18,499 bases of DNA from positions 1 through 18,499 of the forward strand of contig JARIDM010000177.1 in NCBI GenBank assembly GCA_029263945.1. Direction: 5' to 3'. A program made the translations under genes and the position numbers. Each line of letters opens with the position of its first letter. Positions within the stretch are counted from its first letter, which is position 1. Positions 1 to 6,657 of the stretch are shown piece after piece. The notes under the pieces are model-generated. The model saw only the letters and a program-made list of their open reading frames with translations. It searched no databases and was not told where the DNA came from. The DNA is from Sporosarcina sp. Its GTDB lineage: Bacteria > Bacillota > Bacilli > Bacillales_A > Planococcaceae.

Positions 1-1002
1 AACCATAGTGATGGCTTCACTTTGCGTTGGGTTTACTTTCCCTGGCATAATTGAACTGCCTGGCTCATTTTCTGGAATAGAAATTTCGCCAATCCCTGAA
101 CGTGGGCCGCTCGCCAACCAACGGACATCATTGGCAATCTTCATCACATCTGCTGCAAGTGCTTTAATTGCACCATGTACGTATACGATTTCATCATAAC
201 TTGTGAGGGAGTGGAATTTGTTCTCTGCTGAAACGAATTCAATGCCGACTGCTTTACTAATTTCCTCGGCAACTTTATCGCCGAATCCTGCAGGTGCATT
301 CAGCCCTGTACCCACTGCGGTTCCCCCAATTGCAAGTTCTTTCATCGATTCTACGCTATCCGAAATCATCTTTTCCGTCTTTTCCAACATACGGTGCCAA
401 CCACTAATTTCTTGGCCTAGCGTAAGCGGCGTTGCGTCTTGTAAATGCGTACGGCCGATTTTAATAATGTCCATAAAATCTTTAGACTTTTTACCGAAAG
501 TTTCTTTTAATGTTGCAAGTGCTGGTAGTAGTTGTTCTTGTACAGCAATCACACCGGCGACATGTAGCGCTGTCGGGAAAGTATCGTTAGAACTTTGTGA
601 TTTGTTAATGTCATCATTCGGATGTAAACGATCTTCTTCGCGCCACGATTCTAATAATTCGTTGCCACGGCGTGCTAAGACTTCGTTCATATTCATATTA
701 GACTGTGTACCACTGCCCGTTTGCCAGACGACAAGTGGGAAATGAGCGTCTAATTTCCCTTCGATGACTTCATCTGCTGCTGCAGAAATCGCTTTCATTT
801 TTGCTTCTGAAAGGTTGCCAAAAGAATGACTTGCGATCGCTGCAGATTTTTTTAAGTGTGCAAATGCATAAACAATTCCGAGTGGCATTTTTTCTCCGCC
901 GATTTTAAAGTTTTGTTTACTGCGCTGTGTTTGTGCACCCCAAAGTTTGTCCGCTGGTACTTGAATTTCACCAAATGTGTCATGTTCGATACGAAAACTC
1001 AT
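1..1002 (-). CDS. fumC: Class II fumarate hydratase, N-terminal 334 residues (partial at left edge)
   Basis: Catalyses reversible hydration of fumarate to L-malate in the TCA cycle as a cytoplasmic homotetramer of the aspartase/fumarase superfamily. The protein begins MSFRIEHDTFGEIQVPADKLWGA-like sequence, has the QTGSGTQSNMN segment near residue 100, the SSNDTFPTA block, GRTHLQDATPLTLGQE, and near residue 320 the superfamily signature GSSIMPGKVNP, whose serine loop carries the catalytic base. The family is about 460 residues long, so roughly the last 130 lie beyond base 1. The ATG at 1000-1002 follows an AAAGGCGG-like ribosome site. The frame is open to the edge. A terminator at 1087-1108 separates it from the upstream nitroreductase gene, so it probably has its own promoter. 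Identification is firm. Confidence 0.96.
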   Translation of the reverse strand, partial: MSFRIEHDTFGEIQVPADKLWGAQTQRSKQNFKIGGEKMPLGIVYAFAHLKKSAAIASHSFGNLSEAKMKAISAAADEVIEGKLDAHFPLVVWQTGSGTQSNMNMNEVLARRGNELLESWREEDRLHPNDDINKSQSSNDTFPTALHVAGVIAVQEQLLPALATLKETFGKKSKDFMDIIKIGRTHLQDATPLTLGQEISGWHRMLEKTEKMISDSVESMKELAIGGTAVGTGLNAPAGFGDKVAEEISKAVGIEFVSAENKFHSLTSYDEIVYVHGAIKALAADVMKIANDVRWLASGPRSGIGEISIPENEPGSSIMPGKVNPTQSEAITMV

Positions 1003-1086
1003 TTTTTATCCGCCTTTCGATTATGTATTCTGTGAATCCATCTCTTATTGTAACATGCTTTTACTTTTTATTAATTCAAAAAATAA

Positions 1087-1108
1087 AAGGCCTGTTCTTT
1101 AAGGCCTT
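1087..1108 (-). terminator. Rho-independent terminator of the nitroreductase gene
   Basis: AAGGCCT (1087-1093) pairs with AGGCCTT (1102-1108) around an 8-base loop. Read on the minus strand the stem is followed by TTTTATTTTTT. It starts 12 bases past the nitroreductase stop. Confidence 0.85.
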
Positions 1109-1119
1109 CTCTAGTCATT

Positions 1120-1695
1120 TTATTGGTCTATAATTTTGACAAACTCTCTAATGTCCGTTCGTTCTTTTGCTTTCGGAACATGATTTGGGTAGCCGATCAT
1201 CATCGTCGCAACAATTTTTTCTCCAGGTTTAACGCCGATGCCTTCTCTGAAAATTGGATTGTACACCCAATCATTCGTGCGCCAAATCATACCGATGCCC
1301 CGTTCCCATGCTGCGAGTTGAAAGTTTTGAATGAAGGCAGAAACGGCACCGTAATCTTCATCCCACGTTCTTTGGCGTGGATCTTCTGGCATAATTATCA
1401 CAAGCTGGATTGGGATGTCTTTATAATATTCAGCTTTACGAAATGCCTTTTCAGAAGGTTCCCCTTCAATCGTTGGTTGTGCATCCAGATAAGCTTGCGC
1501 AAATACTTCTTTTCCTGCACCTGTATATAATTGAAAACGCCACGGTTCCGTTAATTTATGATTCGGCGCCCACTTGGCTATATTTAAAAGTTCAATAATT
1601 TCTTCGGGATCTACTGGATCCTCTTTAAAAGCCTTAATGGTTCTTCGGCTCATAATATTTTTCTCTACCGCATTTTTCGCTTCTTGAATAGTCAT
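1120..1695 (-). CDS. Nitroreductase family protein, YdjA-like
   Basis: A 191-residue FMN-dependent oxidoreductase of the small nitroreductase fold; such proteins reduce nitro or quinone compounds with NAD(P)H, but the physiological substrate is usually unknown. Visible hallmarks are SRRTIKAF near residue 16 (the RRS/T-type FMN phosphate-binding motif), AKWAPNHKLTEPWRF at 40-54, WDEDYGAVSAFIQNFQLAAWERGIGMIWR in the middle (dimer and flavin face) and the C-terminal GEKIVATMMIGYP. APNHK-x-EPW and GMIWR match the E. coli YdjA subgroup better than the NfsB group. The start ATG is preceded by GAAGGGG. It is monocistronic: its own promoter with a Fur-like box upstream, and a terminator downstream. 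The gene symbol is left open because several Bacillus paralogues fit. Confidence 0.9.
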   Translation of the reverse strand: MTIQEAKNAVEKNIMSRRTIKAFKEDPVDPEEIIELLNIAKWAPNHKLTEPWRFQLYTGAGKEVFAQAYLDAQPTIEGEPSEKAFRKAEYYKDIPIQLVIIMPEDPRQRTWDEDYGAVSAFIQNFQLAAWERGIGMIWRTNDWVYNPIFREGIGVKPGEKIVATMMIGYPNHVPKAKERTDIREFVKIIDQ

Positions 1696-1713
1696 TAAAA
1701 TCCCCTTCCATAA

Positions 1714-1763
1714 TGAAAACGATTCTCAATTAAAAGTATAACAGGAAGTTAGATAATTGCAAA
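1714..1763 (-). promoter_or_regulatory. Candidate promoter with Fur-like operator for the nitroreductase gene
   Basis: On the minus strand there is a -10 hexamer TATACT (1735-1740) with a weak -35 TTGCAA (1757-1762) 16 bases upstream. Just downstream of the -10 is TGAGAATCGTTTTCA (1714-1728). This matches 11 of the 14 fixed bases of the Bacillus 7-1-7 Fur box TGATAATNATTATCA and is flanked by ATT/TTA. Overlap of the start site would fit repression. Fur, PerR or Zur cannot be told apart from this alone. Confidence 0.45.
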
Positions 1764-1869
1764 AAGTGATCACTTAACACAATGACTCTGTGTGAATTTG
1801 ATATTCATCGGGTCAAGAGGATATATGTATGGATGCAATGTGTGATTTCGCTAGGTTGAAGGTCCCTTT

Positions 1870-1974
1870 TCGCTGATAAGTAGACTAAAAGTGCTGATAT
1901 CGACCAAGTATGTGCCGATAACACAACTAAATCCACTGATAACCGACAGGAATGTGCTGATACAGCCAATTCCA
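1870..1974 (+). repeat. Five-unit direct repeat, 21-base period, core GCTGATA
   Basis: Five consecutive 21-base units start at 1870, 1891, 1912, 1933 and 1954. Each has the GATA of its core exactly 21 bases after the last (1875, 1896, 1917, 1938, 1959). Core variants are CGCTGATA, GTGCTGATA (twice), GTGCCGATA and CCACTGATA; units 2-4 end in TAT/AAT. The remaining bases vary. It lies between the floT terminator and the nitroreductase promoter. No ORF explains it. The rest of the gap 1741-2020 holds only a 12-base palindrome at 1764-1775. Confidence 0.85.
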
Positions 1975-1983
1975 AACAAAAAA

Positions 1984-2006
1984 CCTACATCCGTTTAGAA
2001 TGTAGG
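1984..2006 (-). terminator. Rho-independent terminator of the nfeD-floT operon
   Basis: CCTACAT (1984-1990) pairs with ATGTAGG (2000-2006) around a 9-base loop. On the minus strand it is followed by TTTTTTGTTT, 18 bases after the floT stop. Confidence 0.85.
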
Positions 2007-2024
2007 CTCCCTTATTTTTACGAC

Positions 2025-3590
2025 TTATGCTTCTTCAGAATCCTCTGCTTCTGTTGAAGTTGACTTCTCAGACGCGTTGCCCTCTGATTTTGTCGACCTT
2101 ACTTCTTCTGTTAGCTGTTCAATACTTGGACGTAAACTATGTTTTCCAGCGTAACTTTCTAGCATTTCTTTCACATCAATGCCAGATGTCTCTTTCAATG
2201 TTTCTTGCAAAGTAGACATTAAATCAGTTGCGTACGACGTTACTTTGTTGGCACCCCCGCCTTCGCCACCACCTGTATCGACCACTGTAATCTTGTCGAT
2301 GTTCGCTAATGGACTTGCTACTTGCTTCGCATATTCTGGAATCATACCGATCACCATATCCAGCATTGCTGCCTGACCGTATTGTTCGAAGGCTTCTGCA
2401 ATTTTACGCTTCGCTTCAGCTTCTGCAAGACCTTTCAGTCGAATGATATCGGCTTCAGATTCACCTTGTGCGCGCTGTGCATCCGCTTTTGCTTGCCCGT
2501 CTAGACGTACTTTTTCTGCATCAGCAGTGGCTCTTGCTTCGATGCTGTACTTCTCCGCATCTGCTTCAGCCATCTGTCTAGATTTGTCAGCTGCAGCATT
2601 TTGCTCTATCGCATAGCGGTCTGCATCGGCTTTCTTCTTCACTTCAGAATCATATTGTTTTTCTCTACGTAAGATCTCTTTTTCTTCAAGTTCAATTTGC
2701 TTTTGACGTTCAATGATTTGAATTTGCATCTCTTGTTCCATAACTTCTTGTTTAGAACTCGCAGATTGCAATTCGTACGCTTGGTCCGCACGCGCTTTGG
2801 CACGGTCTTGTTCCAAGCGGTATTCAGCAACTTTCAATTGGTTTTCTTTTTCTGCTTCCGCAATTTCAGTCGCGCGTTCTATTTCCGCTTTTTGTGCTTC
2901 TTTAGATGCTTCCGCATTTTTAATACGCGTTTCTTTTTCTGCTTCAACTGTTGCAATATCTGCGTCTCGCTTCACTTGTGCGATACGCGGTTTACCGAGT
3001 GAATCGAGGTAACCATTCTTATCGCGCACGTCTTTAATCGTAAACGAAACAATGATTAGACCCATTTTGGATAAATCTTGTGAAGCAACACGCTGCACTT
3101 CTTGAGAGAACATGTCTCGGTTTTTATAAATTTCTTCAACGGTCATTGAACCTAAAATAGAACGTAAATGACCTTCAAGCACTTCTTTTGCTTCATTTTC
3201 ACGGTCTTCCTTAGATTTCCCTAAAAACTGTTCAGCAGCTGTTGCGATTTCTGAAATCGATCCACCTATTTTGATAATCGCTGTTCCATCTGCCATCACT
3301 GGAACCCCTTGTTCCGTATAAACTTCTGGTGTAGTAACTTCTAACTTACTCGACAACAAACTTAGTGGTGCAGCTTGTTGGAATACCGGGAATACAAACG
3401 TACCCCCACCTCGAATGATTTTAATACGGTTACCTGAATCATCTGTATGTACATTTTTTGACCCGAGGTAACTTCCTGTAACGATAAGTGCTTCATCTGG
3501 CCCAACCGTACGATACTTTGTGATGTAAACAAGAATGACTGTTACTAATACAAATGCGACAATACCGATCACAATAAAAATACTTGGCAT
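2025..3590 (-). CDS. floT: Flotillin-like protein FloT (YuaG)
   Basis: A 521-residue SPFH-domain scaffold of functional membrane microdomains; in Bacillus subtilis FloT organises fluid membrane regions and supports signalling and protein secretion. The order of parts is typical: a hydrophobic membrane-insertion segment at about 5-24, the SPFH domain from about 27 to 200 (including YRTVGPDEALIVTG and MTVEEIYKNRDMFSQEV), a long charged coiled coil with alternating Ala/Glu-rich repeats at about 205-400 (AEAEKENQLKVAE, ATADAEKVRLDGQAKA), then IPEYAKQVASPLANIDKITVVD, a glycine-rich linker GGGEGGG and a helical tail ending in acidic residues. The B. subtilis protein is 509 residues. The ATG follows GGGAGGAAATAAG. 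It begins 18 bases after the stop of the NfeD gene, so the pair forms the equivalent of yuaF-yuaG. The acetyltransferase gene yuaI of B. subtilis is absent, since a terminator follows directly. Confidence 0.95.
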   Translation of the reverse strand: MPSIFIVIGIVAFVLVTVILVYITKYRTVGPDEALIVTGSYLGSKNVHTDDSGNRIKIIRGGGTFVFPVFQQAAPLSLLSSKLEVTTPEVYTEQGVPVMADGTAIIKIGGSISEIATAAEQFLGKSKEDRENEAKEVLEGHLRSILGSMTVEEIYKNRDMFSQEVQRVASQDLSKMGLIIVSFTIKDVRDKNGYLDSLGKPRIAQVKRDADIATVEAEKETRIKNAEASKEAQKAEIERATEIAEAEKENQLKVAEYRLEQDRAKARADQAYELQSASSKQEVMEQEMQIQIIERQKQIELEEKEILRREKQYDSEVKKKADADRYAIEQNAAADKSRQMAEADAEKYSIEARATADAEKVRLDGQAKADAQRAQGESEADIIRLKGLAEAEAKRKIAEAFEQYGQAAMLDMVIGMIPEYAKQVASPLANIDKITVVDTGGGEGGGANKVTSYATDLMSTLQETLKETSGIDVKEMLESYAGKHSLRPSIEQLTEEVRSTKSEGNASEKSTSTEAEDSEEA

Positions 3591-3608
3591 CTTATTTCCT
3601 CCCTTTAC

Positions 3609-4154
3609 TTATGCTTTGTTCTCTCTGAAGCGAAAAGGTTCGTACGCCTTCACAATAAACGTCCCGTCTTTCACTTCAATGATTAACACTTCTTTGTCAT
3701 ACGCAATTGCCGTATTTTCATAACCTGCTGCACGTTTAGAAATGAGTCCATTGACCGTTTCGATCACAATTTCACCGAAACCATCGACTGGAATTGGGAC
3801 AATTACTCTCCCAACTTGCCCCATCAACGACTCATCTGTGTATGCAAGCGACACTTCTGCGGATGCTAATGGAAGTAAAACGAAGAAGTAGAGTAACAGG
3901 TCCAGAACAAAAGCAATTACAAGTGCCACCACTAAAATAACAATACTGCTCCAATTCACGGTAAGCTCCAAAATATAACCTGCCGCTGCTGTAAATGTGA
4001 TAAATGAAAGAATGACTGCTGGATCCAAAAACGGACTCACTTCTCCAATTCCTTCAGCGATATCGCTGATCAGTACATATAAGATTGTAACAATCCCCGC
4101 GATAATCAAAGTGTATAAATATAGTTGCACAATCGGTAATCCAAAAAGCTCCAT
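3609..4154 (-). CDS. yuaF: NfeD-like membrane protein YuaF, flotillin partner
   Basis: A 181-residue integral membrane protein of the NfeD family, whose members are encoded next to SPFH proteins and are thought to act in flotillin assemblies. From MELFGLP the protein has hydrophobic segments at about 10-30, 45-63 and 68-97, then a soluble C-terminal OB-fold-like domain from about 105 to 175 with the typical GQVGRVIVPI...GFGEIVIE...AIAYDKEVLIIEVKDGTFIV pattern. The start is set at the ATG of 4152-4154 because AGAGGAGG lies 8 bases upstream. A TTG codon 24 bases further up opens the same frame, but the ribosome site lies inside that extension. It is first in the operon with floT, under the sigma-W-type promoter at 4197-4222, as yuaFGI is in B. 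subtilis. Confidence 0.9.
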   Translation of the reverse strand: MELFGLPIVQLYLYTLIIAGIVTILYVLISDIAEGIGEVSPFLDPAVILSFITFTAAAGYILELTVNWSSIVILVVALVIAFVLDLLLYFFVLLPLASAEVSLAYTDESLMGQVGRVIVPIPVDGFGEIVIETVNGLISKRAAGYENTAIAYDKEVLIIEVKDGTFIVKAYEPFRFRENKA

Positions 4155-4196
4155 GCTCCTCGCCTCCTCTTTCCACAATTCTTCACTTTATATCTA

Positions 4197-4222
4197 TACG
4201 TCTATACTAACCGAAAGTTTCA
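4197..4222 (-). promoter_or_regulatory. Sigma-W-type ECF promoter of yuaF-floT
   Basis: On the minus strand TGAAAC (4217-4222) is separated by exactly 16 bases from CGTA (4197-4200), the full consensus of a Bacillus sigma-W promoter. A second TGAAAC abuts it upstream (4223-4228). The B. subtilis yuaFGI operon belongs to the sigma-W cell-envelope stress regulon, so sequence and context agree. Confidence 0.88.
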
Positions 4223-4254
4223 GTTTCAGGCTAAGTTTTTTTACATTTCTATCA

Positions 4255-4296
4255 AATTAACTTTCTTATCAGCCTATTTAACGCCTTTATCAGCGA
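4255..4296 (-). repeat. Two-unit copy of the 21-base GCTGATA repeat, inverted orientation
   Basis: On the minus strand TCGCTGATAA (from 4296) and AGGCTGATAA (from 4275) start exactly 21 bases apart. TCGCTGATAA is identical to the start of the first unit at 1870. A degenerate TTGATAG follows out of phase. It lies in the divergent gap between yuaF and the DUF47 gene. Confidence 0.7.
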
Positions 4297-4319
4297 AACG
4301 AGACTAACTTCCTATAAAT

Positions 4320-4335
4320 TGTGACGAAGCTCACG
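4320..4335 (+). promoter_or_regulatory. Candidate CRP/FNR-type palindrome (TGTGA, 6 bases, TCACG)
   Basis: TGTGACGAAGCTCACG has a perfect GTGA/TCAC inverted repeat spaced by 6 bases and matches 9 of 10 fixed positions of the TGTGA-N6-TCACA consensus used by CRP, ArcR and B. subtilis Fnr. It lies about 110 bases upstream of the DUF47-pit start site candidate and could serve either divergent operon. The gap 4155-4463 also holds the sigma-W promoter, the two-unit repeat and a weak PhoP-like direct repeat (4352-4368, minus). Confidence 0.35.
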
Positions 4336-4402
4336 AACACCTAAAAAGGATTGTTAAGTTTATGTAAAAGCTTGTCATTTTTTGGCCTTTCACGTCAATA
4401 TC

Positions 4403-4431
4403 TTGGTATGCTTGGGTATATGTTTTAAATT
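4403..4431 (+). promoter_or_regulatory. Candidate housekeeping promoter of the DUF47-pit operon
   Basis: TTGGTA (4403-4408), 17-base spacer, TAAATT (4426-4431); each hexamer matches four of six consensus bases. An alternative is TTGTCA (4372-4377), 17 bases, TCAATA (4395-4400). Neither is strong. Confidence 0.35.
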
Positions 4432-4463
4432 AAGTGCACATACACCAACAATGGAGGTTTACT

Positions 4464-5084
4464 ATGTTTAGTTTGAGAAAAACAGATCCCTTTTTCACTG
4501 CACTCCTCACAATTGCTGAACACGTACAAGAAGCGGTTCACTACGCAGATGATTTTAAAATAACAAACGTTGCCGACTTAAAAGAAGTTAGCAGAAGGCT
4601 TAAATTATATGAAACTGATGGGGATGCTTTAATTTACGAACTTACGACTAAACTGAACACTTCTTTCATGACACCAATCGAACGGGATGACATCCTTCAA
4701 TTGTCTATTAAAATGGATGACATTTTAGACGGCATTGAGCACTTTTCTGCACACCTAGAAATGTTCTCTTTGACAGATATTGATGAGTATATGCAATCCT
4801 TTATGGAGAACATTGTGAAAAGTACGGATGAAATCGTCAAAGCATTAGAGCTTCTTTCGAAGAGAAAGCTTGTAGAGATGCGTGAACATGCGGTGACCAT
4901 TAAAAACCTAGAGAGTATTTGTGATGAGATTTTCCGGACATCCATTAAACAACTCTTCATTAAAGAAAAAGATCCCATTCGAATTATTCAATTTAAAAAT
5001 GTTTATGAGCAACTTGAAGATATTGCAGATTACTGTGAAAGTGTTGCAAACACAATTGAAGTAATCATTATGCGCAACGCATAA
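4464..5084 (+). CDS. ykaA: DUF47 family PhoU-like protein, Pit accessory (YkaA-like)
   Basis: A 206-residue cytoplasmic all-helical protein of the DUF47 (PhoU_div) family, which is routinely encoded immediately upstream of Pit phosphate transporters and is thought to modulate them. It starts MFSLRKTDPFF and contains FMTPIERDDILQLSIKMDDILDGIEH around residues 70-95, the family's most conserved stretch with its acidic metal-binding pattern, and KDPIRIIQFKNVYEQLEDIADYCESVANTIEVI at the end (ExxxD-type PhoU repeat). Start choice: ATG at 4464 follows GGAGGTTTACT. A GTG at 4434 is in frame but has no ribosome site. The stop is 11 bases before pit. Length matches B. subtilis YkaA (about 205). Confidence 0.92.
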   Translation: MFSLRKTDPFFTALLTIAEHVQEAVHYADDFKITNVADLKEVSRRLKLYETDGDALIYELTTKLNTSFMTPIERDDILQLSIKMDDILDGIEHFSAHLEMFSLTDIDEYMQSFMENIVKSTDEIVKALELLSKRKLVEMREHAVTIKNLESICDEIFRTSIKQLFIKEKDPIRIIQFKNVYEQLEDIADYCESVANTIEVIIMRNA

Positions 5085-5095
5085 GGAGGAATTTA

Positions 5096-6094
5096 ATGAC
5101 TACTGTATTGCTCCTTACCATACTCGTTGTTGCTTTTGCATTGATTTTCGACTTTATTAACGGGTTTCACGACACCGCAAATGCCATCGCAACTTCGGTA
5201 TCTACACGTGCTTTAAAACCTAGAACGGCAGTTTTAATGGCTGCAATTATGAATTTTATTGGGGCCCTTACTTTTACAGGTGTAGCGAAAACCATCTCAA
5301 AAGACATTGTCGATCCGTTCGTCTTAGATAATGGTGCACTTGTTATTTTAGCGGCACTTCTTGCAGCGATTGCTTGGAACTTAATCACGTGGTATTTTGG
5401 GATTCCTTCTAGCTCTTCGCATGCGTTAATTGGTGCAATTGCTGGAGCTGCAATTTCTGCTGCTGGGTTTGGCATCTTAAATTACACTGGATTCATTAAG
5501 ATTATCCAAGCACTACTCATTTCACCTTTCATTGCCTTATTCGTAGGTTTTCTTATGATGAACCTCTTTAAGGTTCTGTTGAAAAACAGAAATCTATTTA
5601 CAGCGAATACACGCATCCGGTATTTACAAATTGGAACTGCTGCATTGCAATCATTCACCCACGGGACGAATGATGCGCAAAAGGCCATGGGGATTATTAC
5701 AATGGCACTAATTGCAGGTGGGCTACAAACAGGAGATGACATTCAACTTTGGGTGCGAGTGGCCGCGGCAAATGCAATGGGACTCGGTACTTCCATCGGT
5801 GGCTATAAAATCATCAAAACTGTCGGAACGAAGATCATGAAAATTCGTCCTGTAAACGGAGCAGCTGCTGATTTATCTTCAGCGGGAATTATCTTTACAG
5901 CAACACTTCTTCATTTACCTGTTAGTACAACGCATGTCATTTCGTCTGCAATTATGGGTGTTGGCACAGCGCAAAGAGTACGCGGAGTCAATTGGGGCGT
6001 AGCACAACGGATTATTCTCACATGGATTATTACGCTTCCGATTGCTGCATTGCTCGCAGGAATTATATATCAAATCCTTGCTTTGTTTTTTTAA
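5096..6094 (+). CDS. pit: Low-affinity inorganic phosphate transporter, PHO4/Pit family
   Basis: A 332-residue polytopic membrane protein that imports phosphate (as metal phosphate, driven by protons in characterised bacterial members). The two family repeats are visible: FDFINGFHDTANAIATSVSTRAL near residues 19-40, with the NG-H/N-D-x-ANA signature, and QSFTHGTNDAQKAMGIITMALIAGG near 185-208. The C-terminal half holds STTHVISSAIMGVGTAQR, a second copy of PSSSSHALIGAIAGAAIS at about 100-117. About ten hydrophobic segments can be read. The ATG follows AAGGAGGAATTTA, and the gene is translated together with the DUF47 gene just upstream. Length matches B. subtilis YkaB/Pit (333). No convincing terminator follows. 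Confidence 0.95.
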   Translation: MTTVLLLTILVVAFALIFDFINGFHDTANAIATSVSTRALKPRTAVLMAAIMNFIGALTFTGVAKTISKDIVDPFVLDNGALVILAALLAAIAWNLITWYFGIPSSSSHALIGAIAGAAISAAGFGILNYTGFIKIIQALLISPFIALFVGFLMMNLFKVLLKNRNLFTANTRIRYLQIGTAALQSFTHGTNDAQKAMGIITMALIAGGLQTGDDIQLWVRVAAANAMGLGTSIGGYKIIKTVGTKIMKIRPVNGAAADLSSAGIIFTATLLHLPVSTTHVISSAIMGVGTAQRVRGVNWGVAQRIILTWIITLPIAALLAGIIYQILALFF

Positions 6095-6108
6095 CTTAAA
6101 CATTTCCC

Positions 6109-6137
6109 TTGCTATTTATTGGTTCCCTTGTTATGAT
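6109..6137 (+). promoter_or_regulatory. Sigma-A promoter with extended -10 for the cold-shock gene
   Basis: TTGCTA (6109-6114), exactly 17 bases, TATGAT (6132-6137), with TG placed one base before the -10. The predicted start is near 6144, giving a leader of about 110 bases, typical of csp genes. Confidence 0.65.
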
Positions 6138-6167
6138 AAAGAAGAATTATTTTTGTTCGACAACATG

Positions 6168-6246
6168 ATGGTCTCGTTAATTCTCGACCGCTTCAAGAAT
6201 TGAGCAAGGATAGTAACACAATGTGTGCAAAAAGCACACGAGGAGG
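6168..6246 (+). promoter_or_regulatory. Structured 5' leader of the cold-shock mRNA
   Basis: Two hairpins can form: AATTCT (6178-6183) with AGAATT (6196-6201), flanked by CTC and GAG, and the perfect GTGTGC (6223-6228) with GCACAC (6234-6239) around AAAAA. The second ends one base before AGGAGG (6241-6246), so its stability could set ribosome access with temperature. The regulatory role is inferred. Confidence 0.5.
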
Positions 6247-6254
6247 AAACAAAC

Positions 6255-6455
6255 ATGGAACAAGGTAAAGTAAAATGGTTTAACGCAGAAAAAGGATTTG
6301 GCTTCATCGAACGTGAAGATGGCGACGACGTATTCGTTCACTTCTCAGCTATTCAAGGTGAAGGATTCAAATCACTTGAAGAAGGCCAAGACGTAACTTT
6401 CGAAATCGAGCAAGGCGAACGTGGACTTCAAGCTTCAAACGTTGAAAAAAACTAA
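6255..6455 (+). CDS. csp: Cold-shock protein, CspB/CspD type
   Basis: A 66-residue single OB-fold protein that binds single-stranded RNA and DNA and acts as an RNA chaperone after temperature drop. It shows KVKWFNAEKGFGFIE with RNP1 (KGFGFIE, residues 14-20) and RNP2 (DVFVHFSAI, about 25-33), then GFKSLEEGQDVTFEIEQGERGLQASNV. The sequence is closest in pattern to B. subtilis CspB, CspC and CspD, and these cannot be separated here. The start ATG at 6255 follows AGGAGGAAACAAAC. An in-frame upstream start at 6225 would lie inside the hairpin and ribosome site and is rejected. The gene is monocistronic between its own promoter and terminator. Confidence 0.96.
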   Translation: MEQGKVKWFNAEKGFGFIEREDGDDVFVHFSAIQGEGFKSLEEGQDVTFEIEQGERGLQASNVEKN

Positions 6456-6471
6456 TTTGAACTAACCATTC

Positions 6472-6503
6472 AAAGCCATTCCTTTAGGGGGATGGCTTTT
6501 TTT
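6472..6503 (+). terminator. Rho-independent terminator of the csp gene
   Basis: AGCCATTCC (6474-6482) pairs with GGGATGGCT (6489-6497, one G-T pair) around a 6-base loop and is followed by an unbroken T run. The rest of the gap to 6658 shows no recognisable element beyond AT-rich sequence. Confidence 0.88.
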
Positions 6504-6657
6504 CTATTTATTGAACGACATACATAATAGTGTTTTTTGGGCCCCACATAGAACTTTACTCATAACCAATCTATCATTCCCTAACGAAAGACTTTCAATA
6601 GAAAATCAGTTATTATAAAGAATAGATGACACTCCAAAGAAAGAAGGCTGTTCAATT

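Noticed and set aside
203..745. Long plus-strand ORF of 180 codons
   Set aside because: It is antisense to fumarase, whose minus-strand reading matches the family throughout.
4155..4178. N-terminal extension of the NfeD-like protein from a TTG codon
   Set aside because: The extension would contain the AGAGGAGG that serves the ATG at 4154.
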